Assembly (NCBI GenBank): GCA_039513195.1
Contig: JBCCRM010000012.1
Location: 1 to 64,000 of the forward strand
Reading direction: 5' to 3'
DNA length: 64,000 bases
DNA from: Thermohalobaculum sp039513195
Lineage (GTDB): Bacteria > Pseudomonadota > Alphaproteobacteria > Rhodobacterales > Rhodobacteraceae
The notes below the pieces were generated by a model. That model saw only the letters and a program-made list of their open reading frames with translations. It did not search any database and was not told the origin of the DNA. Positions 42,555 to 51,746 of the stretch are shown here, piece by piece (position 1 is the stretch's first letter; every line of letters starts with the position of its first letter). The position numbers were made by a program, and so were the translations under genes.

Positions 42555-44933
42555 TCAGAACCGGGTCCCGATCGAGAGGCGGAACAGCTCCTCCTGGTCC
42601 TCGTCCTCGCTGATGATCGGCACGCCGAAGCTCAGCTCCAAAGGGCCGAAGGGTGTGTCGACGAACAATAGGGCGCCGGCGGCGACGCGGAAATCGGCGC
42701 CATCGTCTATCACCGTTGCCGGGGCAGCATTGATCGCCGGGAACGAGGTGCGGTCGAGCCCGAAGATGGTACCAGCATCGATGAAGACGCCGCCGAAGAT
42801 GCCCAGTTCCTCCGGCAGACCCAGAGGGAAGGACATCTCGGCGCGCGCCACCGCGAAGAAATTGCCGCCCAAGCTGTCTTGGTTGACCGAGTTCAAGTCG
42901 CGAGGGCCAATCCCCTCATCGGCAAAGCCGCGGAAGCTCTCGCCACCCAGGAAGAAGCGGTCGTTGATTTGGCCATCCTCGCCAAGGGCGAAGAAGGCAC
43001 CGCCGACCAGTTCGAGACTGCCGATCAAGGCATCGTCGATGAAACCCTGCCAACCCTTCACGCTGCCGCGGCTGCGGATGAAGCGCGCATCGCCACCGAC
43101 ACCCGAGAACTCCTGATCGAGGCTGACCAAGAAGCCCTCGGTCGGCTCCAGGATGTCGTTCCGCTCGTCATAGGTGAGCGAGTAACCAACCGAAGACTTG
43201 AAGCGCGAGCCCTCGTCGACCTGGATCGCCGAGGAGGCATCGCTGGCGGCGTCGAGATCGTCTCGCGCAAAGTTATAGCGCAGGCGAAGGGCCGTCTTCT
43301 CGCCGAGCGGGAAGCCGATTTGCGGCGTCACACCGGCCCGGTTGATCGAGAAGGACGACTCGTCCGACCGGTCGTCCTGGATGAAGAAGGTGCGGAAGCC
43401 GACCAGCAAATCCCGGTCGAGGAACCGCGGCTCGGTGAAGGAGAAATCATACACCTGCGTGTCGCCGGCAGCCGTCACCTGCGCCTGAACCACCTGGCCG
43501 CGGCCGAGGAAGTTGCGCTCGGTGATCGACACATTGCCGATGGGCCCGGCGGAGGTCGAGAAGCCGAGACCTAGGCTGAGCGAGCCGGTCGACTGTTCCT
43601 GCACCTGAACCTTGAGCACCGCACGGTCGTCAGCGGAGCCCTGCTCCGTCTCGACATTGACGCCGGAGAAGTAGCCCAGCGCCCGGATCTTCCGCCGCGC
43701 CTCGCGGATTTTGCGCGCGTCGAAGGCGTCGCCCTCAACCAATTCGATCTCGCGACGGATCACCCGGTCCAGGGTTGCGACATTGCCCTCGATCTCGATG
43801 CGTTCGACGAAGACGCGGCTGCCCTCGATCAATTCGAAGCTCACATCGATGGTCAGATCCTCGACGCTCTTGTCGACCTGCGGGCGGACCTGAACGAAGG
43901 CGAAGCCCTTTTGTGCCGCCAGATCGGTCAGGGCGTTGGCGATCTCCTCGACCTCGGTCGCGTCATAGACAGTGCCGGTCAGGTCTTCGTCGACCAGTTC
44001 CAGGAAATCGTCGCGGTTCAGGCCGCGGGCGGAAACCAGGACGTCCAGGGTGCCGAAATTGTATTGCGGCCCTTCCTCGACGGTGAAGGTGATGAAGAAC
44101 CCCTCCCGATCCGGTGCCAGTTCCGCCGTTGAAGACTGCACGGTGAAATCGGCGTAGCCGCGTTCGAGGTAGTACTGCCGCAAGAGCTCCTTATCGAGCT
44201 CAAGCCGGTCGGGGTCGTAGATATCTGTCGAGAAGAACTGCGACAGCAGCCCGGTTTCGGTGGTGTCGATGGCGCCGCGCAGCGTGCGGTCGGAGAACAC
44301 CTGGTTGCCGACAAAGTCGATGGAGTTGACGCCGGTCAGAGCGCCTTCGGAGATCTCGAAGATCAGATCGACGCGGTTTTCCGTGCGTTCGATGACCACC
44401 GGCTCGACCTCGGCGCCGAAACGCCCGGTCCGGCGATAGATTTCGATAATCGCCTGGGCATCGGCCTCGGCCGCCGACACTGTAAAAGGAAACCGGGGCC
44501 GGAGCGCGATGATTTGTTCGAGGTCCTCGTCCTTCAGGGCGTCATTTCCCTCGAACTCGATCACATTGATCGATGGGTTCTCCTCCACCTGCACGACCAG
44601 GGCCCGGTCGCTCGGCAGCACTTGCACATCGCGGAAAAGGCCGGTGTCGAATAGCCTACGAACTGACAGGTTCAGGTCCTCGGCCGTCACCGGCTGACCG
44701 GGCTGCAACTGCATATAGGATAGGATCGTGTCCACCTCGATCCGGCGGTTGCCGCGGATGACCACGGACTGATCGCGAGACGGGGCCTGGGCGCCGGGGA
44801 CGCCGGGGCTCTGCGCGTGGGCGGGGGTCGGGGCCTGCCCGATCTCCGCCAGCAGCATGACGAGAAGCGCCATGTTGCAGGCCGCCATGGCTCGCGCAAG
44901 ACGGCGAACCACGGGCGAGTGAGCCAAACGCAT
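42555..44933 (-). CDS. bamA: Outer membrane protein assembly factor BamA
   Basis: BamA inserts beta-barrel proteins into the outer membrane. The 792-residue protein has a signal peptide (MALLVMLLAEIGQAPTPAHA within the first 42 residues), five POTRA repeats (about residues 50-420; the first reads VVIRGNRRIEVDTILSYMQL), and a C-terminal 16-strand barrel ending in the expected Phe (LSIGTRF). The barrel carries the conserved lid/loop block SVGYSLTYDERND region and FRGFADEGIGPRDLN. Position between rseP and skp is the classic order. Confidence 0.95.
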   Translation of the reverse strand: MRLAHSPVVRRLARAMAACNMALLVMLLAEIGQAPTPAHAQSPGVPGAQAPSRDQSVVIRGNRRIEVDTILSYMQLQPGQPVTAEDLNLSVRRLFDTGLFRDVQVLPSDRALVVQVEENPSINVIEFEGNDALKDEDLEQIIALRPRFPFTVSAAEADAQAIIEIYRRTGRFGAEVEPVVIERTENRVDLIFEISEGALTGVNSIDFVGNQVFSDRTLRGAIDTTETGLLSQFFSTDIYDPDRLELDKELLRQYYLERGYADFTVQSSTAELAPDREGFFITFTVEEGPQYNFGTLDVLVSARGLNRDDFLELVDEDLTGTVYDATEVEEIANALTDLAAQKGFAFVQVRPQVDKSVEDLTIDVSFELIEGSRVFVERIEIEGNVATLDRVIRREIELVEGDAFDARKIREARRKIRALGYFSGVNVETEQGSADDRAVLKVQVQEQSTGSLSLGLGFSTSAGPIGNVSITERNFLGRGQVVQAQVTAAGDTQVYDFSFTEPRFLDRDLLVGFRTFFIQDDRSDESSFSINRAGVTPQIGFPLGEKTALRLRYNFARDDLDAASDASSAIQVDEGSRFKSSVGYSLTYDERNDILEPTEGFLVSLDQEFSGVGGDARFIRSRGSVKGWQGFIDDALIGSLELVGGAFFALGEDGQINDRFFLGGESFRGFADEGIGPRDLNSVNQDSLGGNFFAVARAEMSFPLGLPEELGIFGGVFIDAGTIFGLDRTSFPAINAAPATVIDDGADFRVAAGALLFVDTPFGPLELSFGVPIISEDEDQEELFRLSIGTRF

Positions 44934-45011
44934 TCTCTCTCCTCCCCGCCCGTCACGCCCCGTGTGATCCGGCGCTATGTGGGCGGGCTGTCCCTCAACA
45001 GCAGAACGGCC

Positions 45012-46352
45012 CTAGAGCCGCGAGAGATCATTATACGTTGCGAACACCATGAGCAACAGGACGAGAGACAAACCGATGACGGTGCCGATCTTCATGGCCA
45101 GTTGGCCGACGGGCCGGCCGATGACGGCCTCGACCGCGTAGAACAGCAGATGGCCGCCATCGAGGACTGGGATCGGAAAGAGGTTGAGAAGGCCGATCGA
45201 GGCGGAGAGAACAGCGATCAGGTAGATAAATTCTTCCACCCCCTCATGGGCCCGCTCGCTGGACACCTGGGCGATGCGGATCGGGCCGCCGAGCTGGCTG
45301 ACATCGGCATTGGCGAAGATCATGTCGCCCAGATAGTTCAACGTGCCGGTGACGATCCGCCAGGTTTGGTTTGCGCCGTTCAACACCGCCTCATGGGCCG
45401 GGAATGCGTCCCGGGTGCTGTCGATGCCGCTGCGATTTTCGACCGTGACGCCCATGGTCGGCAGCGGCTGTACCTCGCCGGTCTCCGGGTGGGCCCGTTG
45501 CAAAAGGGTCGGCGTGAAGGAGAACTGCAACGGCTCGCCATCCCGCTCGACATCGACGAGGATTTCTGTCTCCGGCTCCAGATCCGACGTCTTTACCTGT
45601 AGCTCGAAGAACGAGGTAATCTTATCGCCATTGATCGCGATGATCAGATCGCCTGGCAGCATTCCAGAGCGGCTCGCCGGCTCGCCCGGGCGGATGGTGC
45701 TCACCCGCGGCGGGACGCTGTAGCGCATCGTCACGCTTTCTCGCTGGCCGTCGCGCTCCACCACCACCGGTGTCGGCTCACCGTCGGTGCGGGCGAGCGC
45801 CGCCATCATGGTGGAAAAGGCATCGATGTCCTCGCCACCGACCGAGATCACCCGGTCGCCGATCATCAGCCCGCTCTCCGAGGCTGGAGGCTCGAGATTC
45901 CCGATAACCGGTTCGTTCGACGCTCTGCCAAGCCACATGGAGAGGCAGGCGAAGACGATGATGGCCAGGACGAAGTTGAAGGCCGGGCCTGCCGCCACCG
46001 TCAGGCTGCGAGACAAAAGGGTCGCGTTGTGAAAGGCTTGGTTGCTCTCTTCCGGCGTCAACTCGCTCTCATCCGCACGGCCGGCGCTGGCCGGATCCAT
46101 ATCGCCAACGAAGCGCACGAAACCGCCCAGCGGCAGTATCGCCACCTGCCATCGGGTGCCGTGCCGGTCGGTCCAGCCGAACAGCGGGCGGCCGAAGCCG
46201 ATCGAGAACACCTCCGCCTTGATGCCGCACCAGCGCCCGACGATGTAGTGGCCGTATTCATGGACAAACACCACCACCGACAAGACCACCAAAAACGGCA
46301 CGATGATCGCGAGACCACCGCCGATCAGCGGGATACCGGACAAGACTTCCAT
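45012..46352 (-). CDS. rseP: RIP zinc metalloprotease RseP
   Basis: RseP is a site-2 intramembrane protease that releases sigma factors in envelope stress. The 446-residue protein has the zinc motif HEYGH at residues 31-35 in the first membrane helix, two PDZ-like parts in the periplasmic middle (SRSGMLPGDLIIAINGDKI), and the LDG motif NLFPIPVLDGGH near the C-terminus that provides the third zinc ligand. It lies between dxr and bamA, 18 bp after dxr. Confidence 0.95.
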   Translation of the reverse strand: MEVLSGIPLIGGGLAIIVPFLVVLSVVVFVHEYGHYIVGRWCGIKAEVFSIGFGRPLFGWTDRHGTRWQVAILPLGGFVRFVGDMDPASAGRADESELTPEESNQAFHNATLLSRSLTVAAGPAFNFVLAIIVFACLSMWLGRASNEPVIGNLEPPASESGLMIGDRVISVGGEDIDAFSTMMAALARTDGEPTPVVVERDGQRESVTMRYSVPPRVSTIRPGEPASRSGMLPGDLIIAINGDKITSFFELQVKTSDLEPETEILVDVERDGEPLQFSFTPTLLQRAHPETGEVQPLPTMGVTVENRSGIDSTRDAFPAHEAVLNGANQTWRIVTGTLNYLGDMIFANADVSQLGGPIRIAQVSSERAHEGVEEFIYLIAVLSASIGLLNLFPIPVLDGGHLLFYAVEAVIGRPVGQLAMKIGTVIGLSLVLLLMVFATYNDLSRL

Positions 46353-46370
46353 GCTCTCTCCTTACACGGG

Positions 46371-47540
46371 CTAGGCGGCGATGCGCGCGACCAGATCCGA
46401 GCCGACGCGACGCGCCTCGGCATCGGCTGCATAGATCTCGCCGAGATCGGTGGCATCAGTAAGGCCGTCTAGGCGGTCCATGGTCTCTGCCACCACATCG
46501 GCGATTGCGAGGAACGTAATGCGCCCGGCGATAAAGGCATCCAGCGCAACTTCCTTTGCGGCATTCAGGACACAGCCGGCTACGCCGCCCCGATGCATGG
46601 CTGCGCGCGCGAGGTCGAGGGCGGGAAAGCGCGCGGGGTCCGGCGCCTCGAAATCGAGCCGCGAGAGGCGGGCAAAATCCAGCCGCTCGGTCGGTAGGCT
46701 CGGCCGATCCGGCCAACCCAGGGTATGGCCGATGGCGACCCGCATATCCGGGGGCCCGAGATGGGCAAGGATCGAGCCGTCGCGGAAGCCGACCATGGAG
46801 TGGATGATCGATTGCGGGTGGACCACCACCTCTATCTGATCCGGCGCGACCCCAAAGAGGTGCCGGGCCTCCACCATCTCGAGCGCTTTGTTGAACATCG
46901 ACGCGCTGTCGATGGAGATGCGCACGCCCATGGACCAATTCGGATGGGCCACCGCCTGCTCGATGGTGACGGCGGCCATTTGCTCGCGGGTATAGGTGCG
47001 GAATGGCCCGCCAGAGGCGGTTAGGATCAAGCGCTCGATCGGGCAGGAGCGGTCGGCGGCGGCACACTGGAAGATGGCATTGTGCTCGCTGTCCACCGGG
47101 AGGAGAGTGGCGCCGGAGCGCCGGATCTCCGCCAAGAAGATCGAACCGGCGGCGACCAGGCATTCCTTGTTCGCCAGCGCGATGGTTGCCCCGGTACGGG
47201 CGGCGGCAAGGGTGGGGGCCAGGCCCGCAGCGCCGACAATCGCCGACATCACCCAGTCCGCCGGGCGGCTGGCCGCCTCGGCGAGAGCCTCCGGCCCTGC
47301 CGCAGCCTCGACCCCGGTGCCGGACAGCGCATCGCGCAGGTCGCCCAAACGGTCGGCATCGGCAGCGACGGCAATGTCGGCATTCAGCCGGATCGCCGCA
47401 TCCGCCAGACCCTCGACATTCGAATTGCCGGTGACCGCGACGGTGTGGAAATTCTCCAACCCCAGGCTCTCGATCACCGACACGGTGTTTGCACCGATAG
47501 AGCCGGTTACGCCCAGGATGGTGAGCTTTCGCTTTGGCAT
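46371..47540 (-). CDS. dxr: 1-deoxy-D-xylulose-5-phosphate reductoisomerase
   Basis: Dxr makes 2-C-methylerythritol 4-phosphate in the non-mevalonate isoprenoid route. The 389-residue protein begins MPKRKLTILGVTGSIGANTV (NADPH loop GVTGSIG) and has IALANKECLVAAG, LLPVDSEHNAIFQ and LTASGGPFRTY, with HPNWSMGVRISIDSASMFNK-type metal and substrate residues. The ATG at 47540 gives the conserved N-terminus; an open frame extends 123 bases upstream but is not conserved-looking. Next gene upstream is cdsA (22 bp). Confidence 0.96.
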   Translation of the reverse strand: MPKRKLTILGVTGSIGANTVSVIESLGLENFHTVAVTGNSNVEGLADAAIRLNADIAVAADADRLGDLRDALSGTGVEAAAGPEALAEAASRPADWVMSAIVGAAGLAPTLAAARTGATIALANKECLVAAGSIFLAEIRRSGATLLPVDSEHNAIFQCAAADRSCPIERLILTASGGPFRTYTREQMAAVTIEQAVAHPNWSMGVRISIDSASMFNKALEMVEARHLFGVAPDQIEVVVHPQSIIHSMVGFRDGSILAHLGPPDMRVAIGHTLGWPDRPSLPTERLDFARLSRLDFEAPDPARFPALDLARAAMHRGGVAGCVLNAAKEVALDAFIAGRITFLAIADVVAETMDRLDGLTDATDLGEIYAADAEARRVGSDLVARIAA

Positions 47541-47562
47541 GGTGTCCCTCTTCCCAGACCAA

Positions 47563-48408
47563 TCACGACCATACGAAAACCGTCTTGTCACGCCACCACA
47601 GAACCGCGGCTGCGACAAGGACGGCGGCAGTGAGCCCGTCGAGACGGTCGAGAACCCCACCATGGCCGGGCAGTAGGCGACCGGAGTCCTTCACCCCGAA
47701 GCGCCGTTTCAGCGCGGACTCGCTCAAATCGCCGGCTTGTGCAAGGAGCGCGGCGATGGCGGAGACGATGCAGACCTCATCGTAATAGGTGCCGGTCGTG
47801 CCCCAGGAGAAGATCGCGCCCACGAAGCCCGCGAGCGCCAGGCCACCCGCAAGGCCCGCCCATGTCTTTTTCGGGCTGACCGCCGGCCACAGCAGCGGCC
47901 CGCCGACGAGGCGCCCGGCGAAGTACCCGCCGACATCGCTGCCAGCGACCACCATGACGATCCAGAAGCTGGCCGCGACGCCGAACGGGTCGGTCTCCCG
48001 CAACCACAGAAAGGCGATTCCCGCGGCGCCCAGATATCCGGCGCCGAGGACCGACCAGCCGGCGCGGCGCGTCTGCCCCGCCGCCGTGTCGAGGACCACG
48101 CCGATCCCGGCCCCGGTGGCCAGCGCGGCGAACGCGGCGGTGGGAGAGACGAAGCCCGCGAGCACCACGCCCACGGCGACCGCGGCGACGTAGGGAAGCA
48201 CCGACAACGCGCAGGGCCCGCCGCCATGGGCGGTGATCGAGCGCCATTCCCACATCGCTGCGCCGGACAGGCCGGCGATCAGCGCCGCCGCCCAAAAGCC
48301 GCCCAGCCAGAGCAACCCGAAGGCGATTGCCGCCAGGACCATGGCAGAGACAATGCGGGGACCGAGATCGGCGAAACGCCGCTGCCAGGCAGCACCGGCC
48401 CCCGCCAC
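47563..48408 (-). CDS. cdsA: Phosphatidate cytidylyltransferase
   Basis: CdsA forms CDP-diacylglycerol for phospholipid synthesis. The 281-residue membrane protein has about seven hydrophobic segments and the C-terminal signature region SALKRRFGVKDSGRLLPGHG followed by GVLDRLDG, the metal-binding part of the family. I chose the GTG at 48408, which falls just after the uppS stop; no ATG exists until about residue 23, inside the first membrane segment. The start is therefore less sure than the function. Confidence 0.92.
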   Translation of the reverse strand: MAGAGAAWQRRFADLGPRIVSAMVLAAIAFGLLWLGGFWAAALIAGLSGAAMWEWRSITAHGGGPCALSVLPYVAAVAVGVVLAGFVSPTAAFAALATGAGIGVVLDTAAGQTRRAGWSVLGAGYLGAAGIAFLWLRETDPFGVAASFWIVMVVAGSDVGGYFAGRLVGGPLLWPAVSPKKTWAGLAGGLALAGFVGAIFSWGTTGTYYDEVCIVSAIAALLAQAGDLSESALKRRFGVKDSGRLLPGHGGVLDRLDGLTAAVLVAAAVLWWRDKTVFVWS

Positions 48409-48415
48409 GGGGGGA

Positions 48416-49150
48416 TCAGCCGCGGGCCGTCGCAGCGCCGTAGCGACGCTCGCGATGCGCAAAGCTGCCGACGACCTGGGCGAAATTGTCGGGCGTGAAT
48501 TCCGGCCAGCATTCCTCGACGAAGGCAAACTCGGCATACGCCGCCTGCCAAAGGAGGAAGTTGGAGACCCGCATCTCGCCCGAGGTGCGGATCACCAGAT
48601 CCGGGTCGGGCACCAGCGAGGTCCACATGTGCTGCGAGAGCGCCGCCTCGTCGATCTCGTCGGGAGAGAGGCGGCCTGCCGCCACCTCTACCGCCAAACG
48701 CTGTGCAGCGCGCACGATCTCGGCCCGCGAGCCATAGTTGAGCGCCACCTGCAGCGTCATGCGGGCATTGTGTCTCGTGCGCTCCTCGACCTGATCCATC
48801 AACCGTTGGATGTCCAAAGGCAGACGGGTGCGGTCGCCGATGAAAACCAGGCGGATGTCGCCGGCATCGAGCTCATCGGCCTCGCGCACCAGATACCGCT
48901 TGAAGAGACCCATCAGCACGTCGATTTCATAGTTCGGTCGGCGCCAATTCTCGGTGGAAAAGGCGAACAGGGTCAGCACCTCGATCCCCAAGGGCGGCGC
49001 CGCCTTGATGACATCCCGAACGCGGTCGATCCCGCGACGGTGGCCGATGCTGCGCGCCATGCCGCGGCGCGCGGCCCAGCGGCCGTTCCCGTCCATAATA
49101 ATGGCAACATGGCGCGGACCCGCGCCTGTCCCCCGTCTCGTACTCACCAT
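48416..49150 (-). CDS. uppS: Undecaprenyl diphosphate synthase (cis-prenyltransferase)
   Basis: UppS builds the C55 lipid carrier for cell-wall and O-antigen synthesis. The 244-residue protein has HVAIIMDGNGRWA with catalytic Asp20, RSIGHRRGIDRVRD, LTLFAFSTENWRRP and LVIRTSGEMRVSNFLLWQ. Length is normal. It sits between frr and cdsA in the usual order. Confidence 0.95.
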   Translation of the reverse strand: MVSTRRGTGAGPRHVAIIMDGNGRWAARRGMARSIGHRRGIDRVRDVIKAAPPLGIEVLTLFAFSTENWRRPNYEIDVLMGLFKRYLVREADELDAGDIRLVFIGDRTRLPLDIQRLMDQVEERTRHNARMTLQVALNYGSRAEIVRAAQRLAVEVAAGRLSPDEIDEAALSQHMWTSLVPDPDLVIRTSGEMRVSNFLLWQAAYAEFAFVEECWPEFTPDNFAQVVGSFAHRERRYGAATARG

Positions 49151-49230
49151 CCGACCTGCTCGCTCCTAGCGGTGCGGTCCCGAAACGCGCGGGCGAGCGC
49201 TCTTGCAGCTCCCTCCCACAACCTGCGCGG

Positions 49231-49797
49231 TTAGACCTGCATGATTTCGCCTTGCTTCGCCTCCAGCGCGGCATCGATCTTTTTGATCGCGTCGTCGGTC
49301 AGGGTCTGGATCTCGTCAGACCACACCTTTTGGTCGTCTTCGGACATGCCCGCCGCTTTGGCCTTCTTGATCTGGTCCATTCCGTCACGCCGGACATTGC
49401 GCACTGCAACCCTAGCGTTCTCTGCATACTGGCCCGCAACTTTGGTCAATTCGCGGCGCCGCTCCTCGTTCAGCTCCGGAATCGGCAGCCGCAGGATTGT
49501 GCCGTCCACCACCGGATTGATGCCGAGACCCGAGTTACGAATTGCCTTATCGACCGTGCCGACCAGCGATTTGTCCCACACATTGATGGTGATCATGCGC
49601 GGTTCCGGCACATTTACCGTGGCGACTTGGTTGACGGGCGTTGCAGAGCCGTAGGCGTCGACCGTAATCGCGTCGAGCATATTTGCCGAGGCGCGACCGG
49701 TGCGCAGGCTGGAGAAGTCTTGGCGAAGGGATGAGAGCGCGCCGTCCATGCGGCGCTGCAGATCGTCTACGTCTATCTCGATGTCTTCTGCGGACAT
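49231..49797 (-). CDS. frr: Ribosome recycling factor
   Basis: RRF, with EF-G, splits the ribosome after termination. The 188-residue protein has the long-helix pattern with LQRRMDGALSSLRQDFSSLRTGRAS, PVNQVATVNVPEPRMITI, and the C-terminal block IKKAKAAGMSEDDQKVWSDE. I chose the ATG at 49797 because GGGAGA stands eight bases before it; in-frame starts further up at 49821 and 49905 lack support. It follows pyrH (64-bp gap). Confidence 0.95.
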   Translation of the reverse strand: MSAEDIEIDVDDLQRRMDGALSSLRQDFSSLRTGRASANMLDAITVDAYGSATPVNQVATVNVPEPRMITINVWDKSLVGTVDKAIRNSGLGINPVVDGTILRLPIPELNEERRRELTKVAGQYAENARVAVRNVRRDGMDQIKKAKAAGMSEDDQKVWSDEIQTLTDDAIKKIDAALEAKQGEIMQV

Positions 49798-49861
49798 GCT
49801 GGTCTCCCAGTCTGAGGGCATGGTTCCTTGGCGAGGCCGCGCGCGCCCGGGCCTTGCGCCA

Positions 49862-50602
49862 TCACCCCTTGACCAGAGTGAACCGCCCCCGCCCGAACAG
49901 GACATCGGTCATCGCCCCCTCCTGATAGAGGGAGAACACGACAATCGGTAGACCGTTGTCCCGTGCAAGCGCAATGGCCGACGCATCCATAACCTTTAGG
50001 TTGCGGATCAGCACATCTTCATAAGTGATAAAATCGAAGCGCTCGGCATCCGGGTTGGTGACCGGGTCGCTGTCATAGACGCCGTCAACCTTGGTGCCCT
50101 TGAAGATCGCATCGCAATCCATCTCCATCGCACGAAGGGTCGCGGCTGTGTCGGTGGTGAAATACGGGTTGCCGGTGCCGCCGGCGAAAATGACCACGCG
50201 GCCCTTTTCCAGGTGCCGCACGGCGCGACGGCGGATATAGGGCTCGCAGACCGTGTCCATCGGGATGGCGGAGAGGACGCGGGTGTCGACACCGCAATCC
50301 TCCAGCACCGACTGCATGCCGAGGGCGTTCATCACTGTCGCCAGCATGCCCATATAGTCGGCCTGCGCCCGCTCCATCCCCTGGGCGGCGCCAGAGAGGC
50401 CCCGGAAGATGTTACCGCCGCCGATGACCAAGCACACCTCGGCACCGAGGTCGTGGACCCTTCGCACCTGCTCGGCTATCTGGCGCATGGTTGGCGGGTT
50501 TAGACCGTAGCCTTGGTCCCCCATCAGAGCTTCGCCAGAGATTTTCAGTAGAACGCGGGGATAGAGAAGACGGACTTGCTTGGCCTCGGCAGCTTCCGAC
50601 AT
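49862..50602 (-). CDS. pyrH: UMP kinase
   Basis: PyrH phosphorylates UMP to UDP. The 246-residue protein has RVLLKISGEALMGDQGYGL, VIGGGNIFRGL, ADYMGMLATVMNALGMQ, FAGGTGNPYFTTDTAA and the final FSLYQEGAMTDVLFGRG, all hallmarks of the bacterial hexameric UMP kinases. In many alphaproteobacteria it directly follows tsf; here an aminotransferase and a glycosyltransferase gene lie between. Confidence 0.96.
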   Translation of the reverse strand: MSEAAEAKQVRLLYPRVLLKISGEALMGDQGYGLNPPTMRQIAEQVRRVHDLGAEVCLVIGGGNIFRGLSGAAQGMERAQADYMGMLATVMNALGMQSVLEDCGVDTRVLSAIPMDTVCEPYIRRRAVRHLEKGRVVIFAGGTGNPYFTTDTAATLRAMEMDCDAIFKGTKVDGVYDSDPVTNPDAERFDFITYEDVLIRNLKVMDASAIALARDNGLPIVVFSLYQEGAMTDVLFGRGRFTLVKG

Positions 50603-50743
50603 CTCGCGACTCCCGCTATTTCGATCGCGCGCAATTTGTCCGAAACCAGGCCCGCTTTCAAGCGCCCGACCAAACCGGTTCTATTGCAGCTGCGAGCGTG
50701 TCATCCAGGCAACCTGGCGTTTACCATAGCGGCACGCATACGC

Positions 50744-51658
50744 CTAAGCGTGGGCGATCAGCGGCTGGCGGAAGCGGGGCGAGAGCAGCCAGTCCCGATA
50801 GACGGCGCTGATCCTCTCGGTCACCGGACCGGCGCGATCATTGCCGAGGATCCGGCCATCGACGCGGGTGACCGGCGTTGCACCCCCGCCGCTGGTCGAG
50901 AGGAACACCTCGTCGGCTTCTAGGAACTCAGCGAGCGGCAGGTCGCGCACCTCCGCCTCCACCCCGATCTCACCGCAGATCTCCAACACCGTGCGACGCG
51001 TGATGCCCTGGAGGCAGTGGTCCCGCGGTGTCACAACACGCCCCCCGGACACCGCAAAGACATTGAAGCCGGGCCCCTCGGCCAGGTTGCCGGCGTGGTC
51101 GGTCAGCACGGCGGTGTCGCAGCCCTGATCATAAGCCTCGAATAGGCCTTGGGTGAAATCGCCCCAGTGGTAGTTCTTGGCGCGCGCGCTGACGCTGGTC
51201 TCCGGGATCCGATGGACGTCCTTGGCGACCCATAGATGCACGCCCCGAGCCGCCACATCCTGCGGGATCACATACACATACGGCACGCACCAGGCGTAGA
51301 AATGGTTGCCGCAGCTGCGCGGGTCGCGCGTGCCGGGGATCAGCGGCGCCCCGCGCGAGGCGACCATGGCGACATAGGCATCGTGCAGGCCCGATTGCGC
51401 GACCATGGCATGCAGGGCCGCCTGGATCTCGGCACGACCCTGGGGGATCGAGAGCCGCAGCGCCGCCATCGACGCCTCGAACCGGCCGAGGTAATCGGGC
51501 AAGCGGAAGAAGCCGCCCTTCCAGAGCGGCACGACATCATAGGTGATGTCGGAATGGGTCAATCCCCAATCGAGGACGGAGATCTTCGCCTCGGCAATCG
51601 GGACGATCTGCCCGGCGATCCACGCCGCGCCTGCGTTCCAGTCGATCCGCTTGTCCAT
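50744..51658 (-). CDS. Class IV PLP-dependent aminotransferase (branched-chain/D-amino acid type)
   Basis: A 304-residue fold-type IV aminotransferase. The PLP-binding Lys lies in SARAKNYHWGDFTQG near residue 160, followed by EAYDQGCDTAVLTDHAGNLAEGPGFNVFAV split as two blocks (CDTAVLTDHAG and AEGPGFNVF), and LQGITRRTVLEIC. The early ISVLDWGLTHSDITYDVV is the family N-terminus. It could be a branched-chain, D-alanine or (R)-amine transaminase; the sequence alone does not settle it. It is separated from pyrH by 141 bp. Confidence 0.82.
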   Translation of the reverse strand: MDKRIDWNAGAAWIAGQIVPIAEAKISVLDWGLTHSDITYDVVPLWKGGFFRLPDYLGRFEASMAALRLSIPQGRAEIQAALHAMVAQSGLHDAYVAMVASRGAPLIPGTRDPRSCGNHFYAWCVPYVYVIPQDVAARGVHLWVAKDVHRIPETSVSARAKNYHWGDFTQGLFEAYDQGCDTAVLTDHAGNLAEGPGFNVFAVSGGRVVTPRDHCLQGITRRTVLEICGEIGVEAEVRDLPLAEFLEADEVFLSTSGGGATPVTRVDGRILGNDRAGPVTERISAVYRDWLLSPRFRQPLIAHA

Positions 51659-51746
51659 GGCCGCCGCTTCCTCTGCCCCTCTCGCCGCTGAGATGATGCC
51701 GCGAGAGGAGGCCGAGGTCGAGGGGTCTCAAGCCCAACAGGGCGTT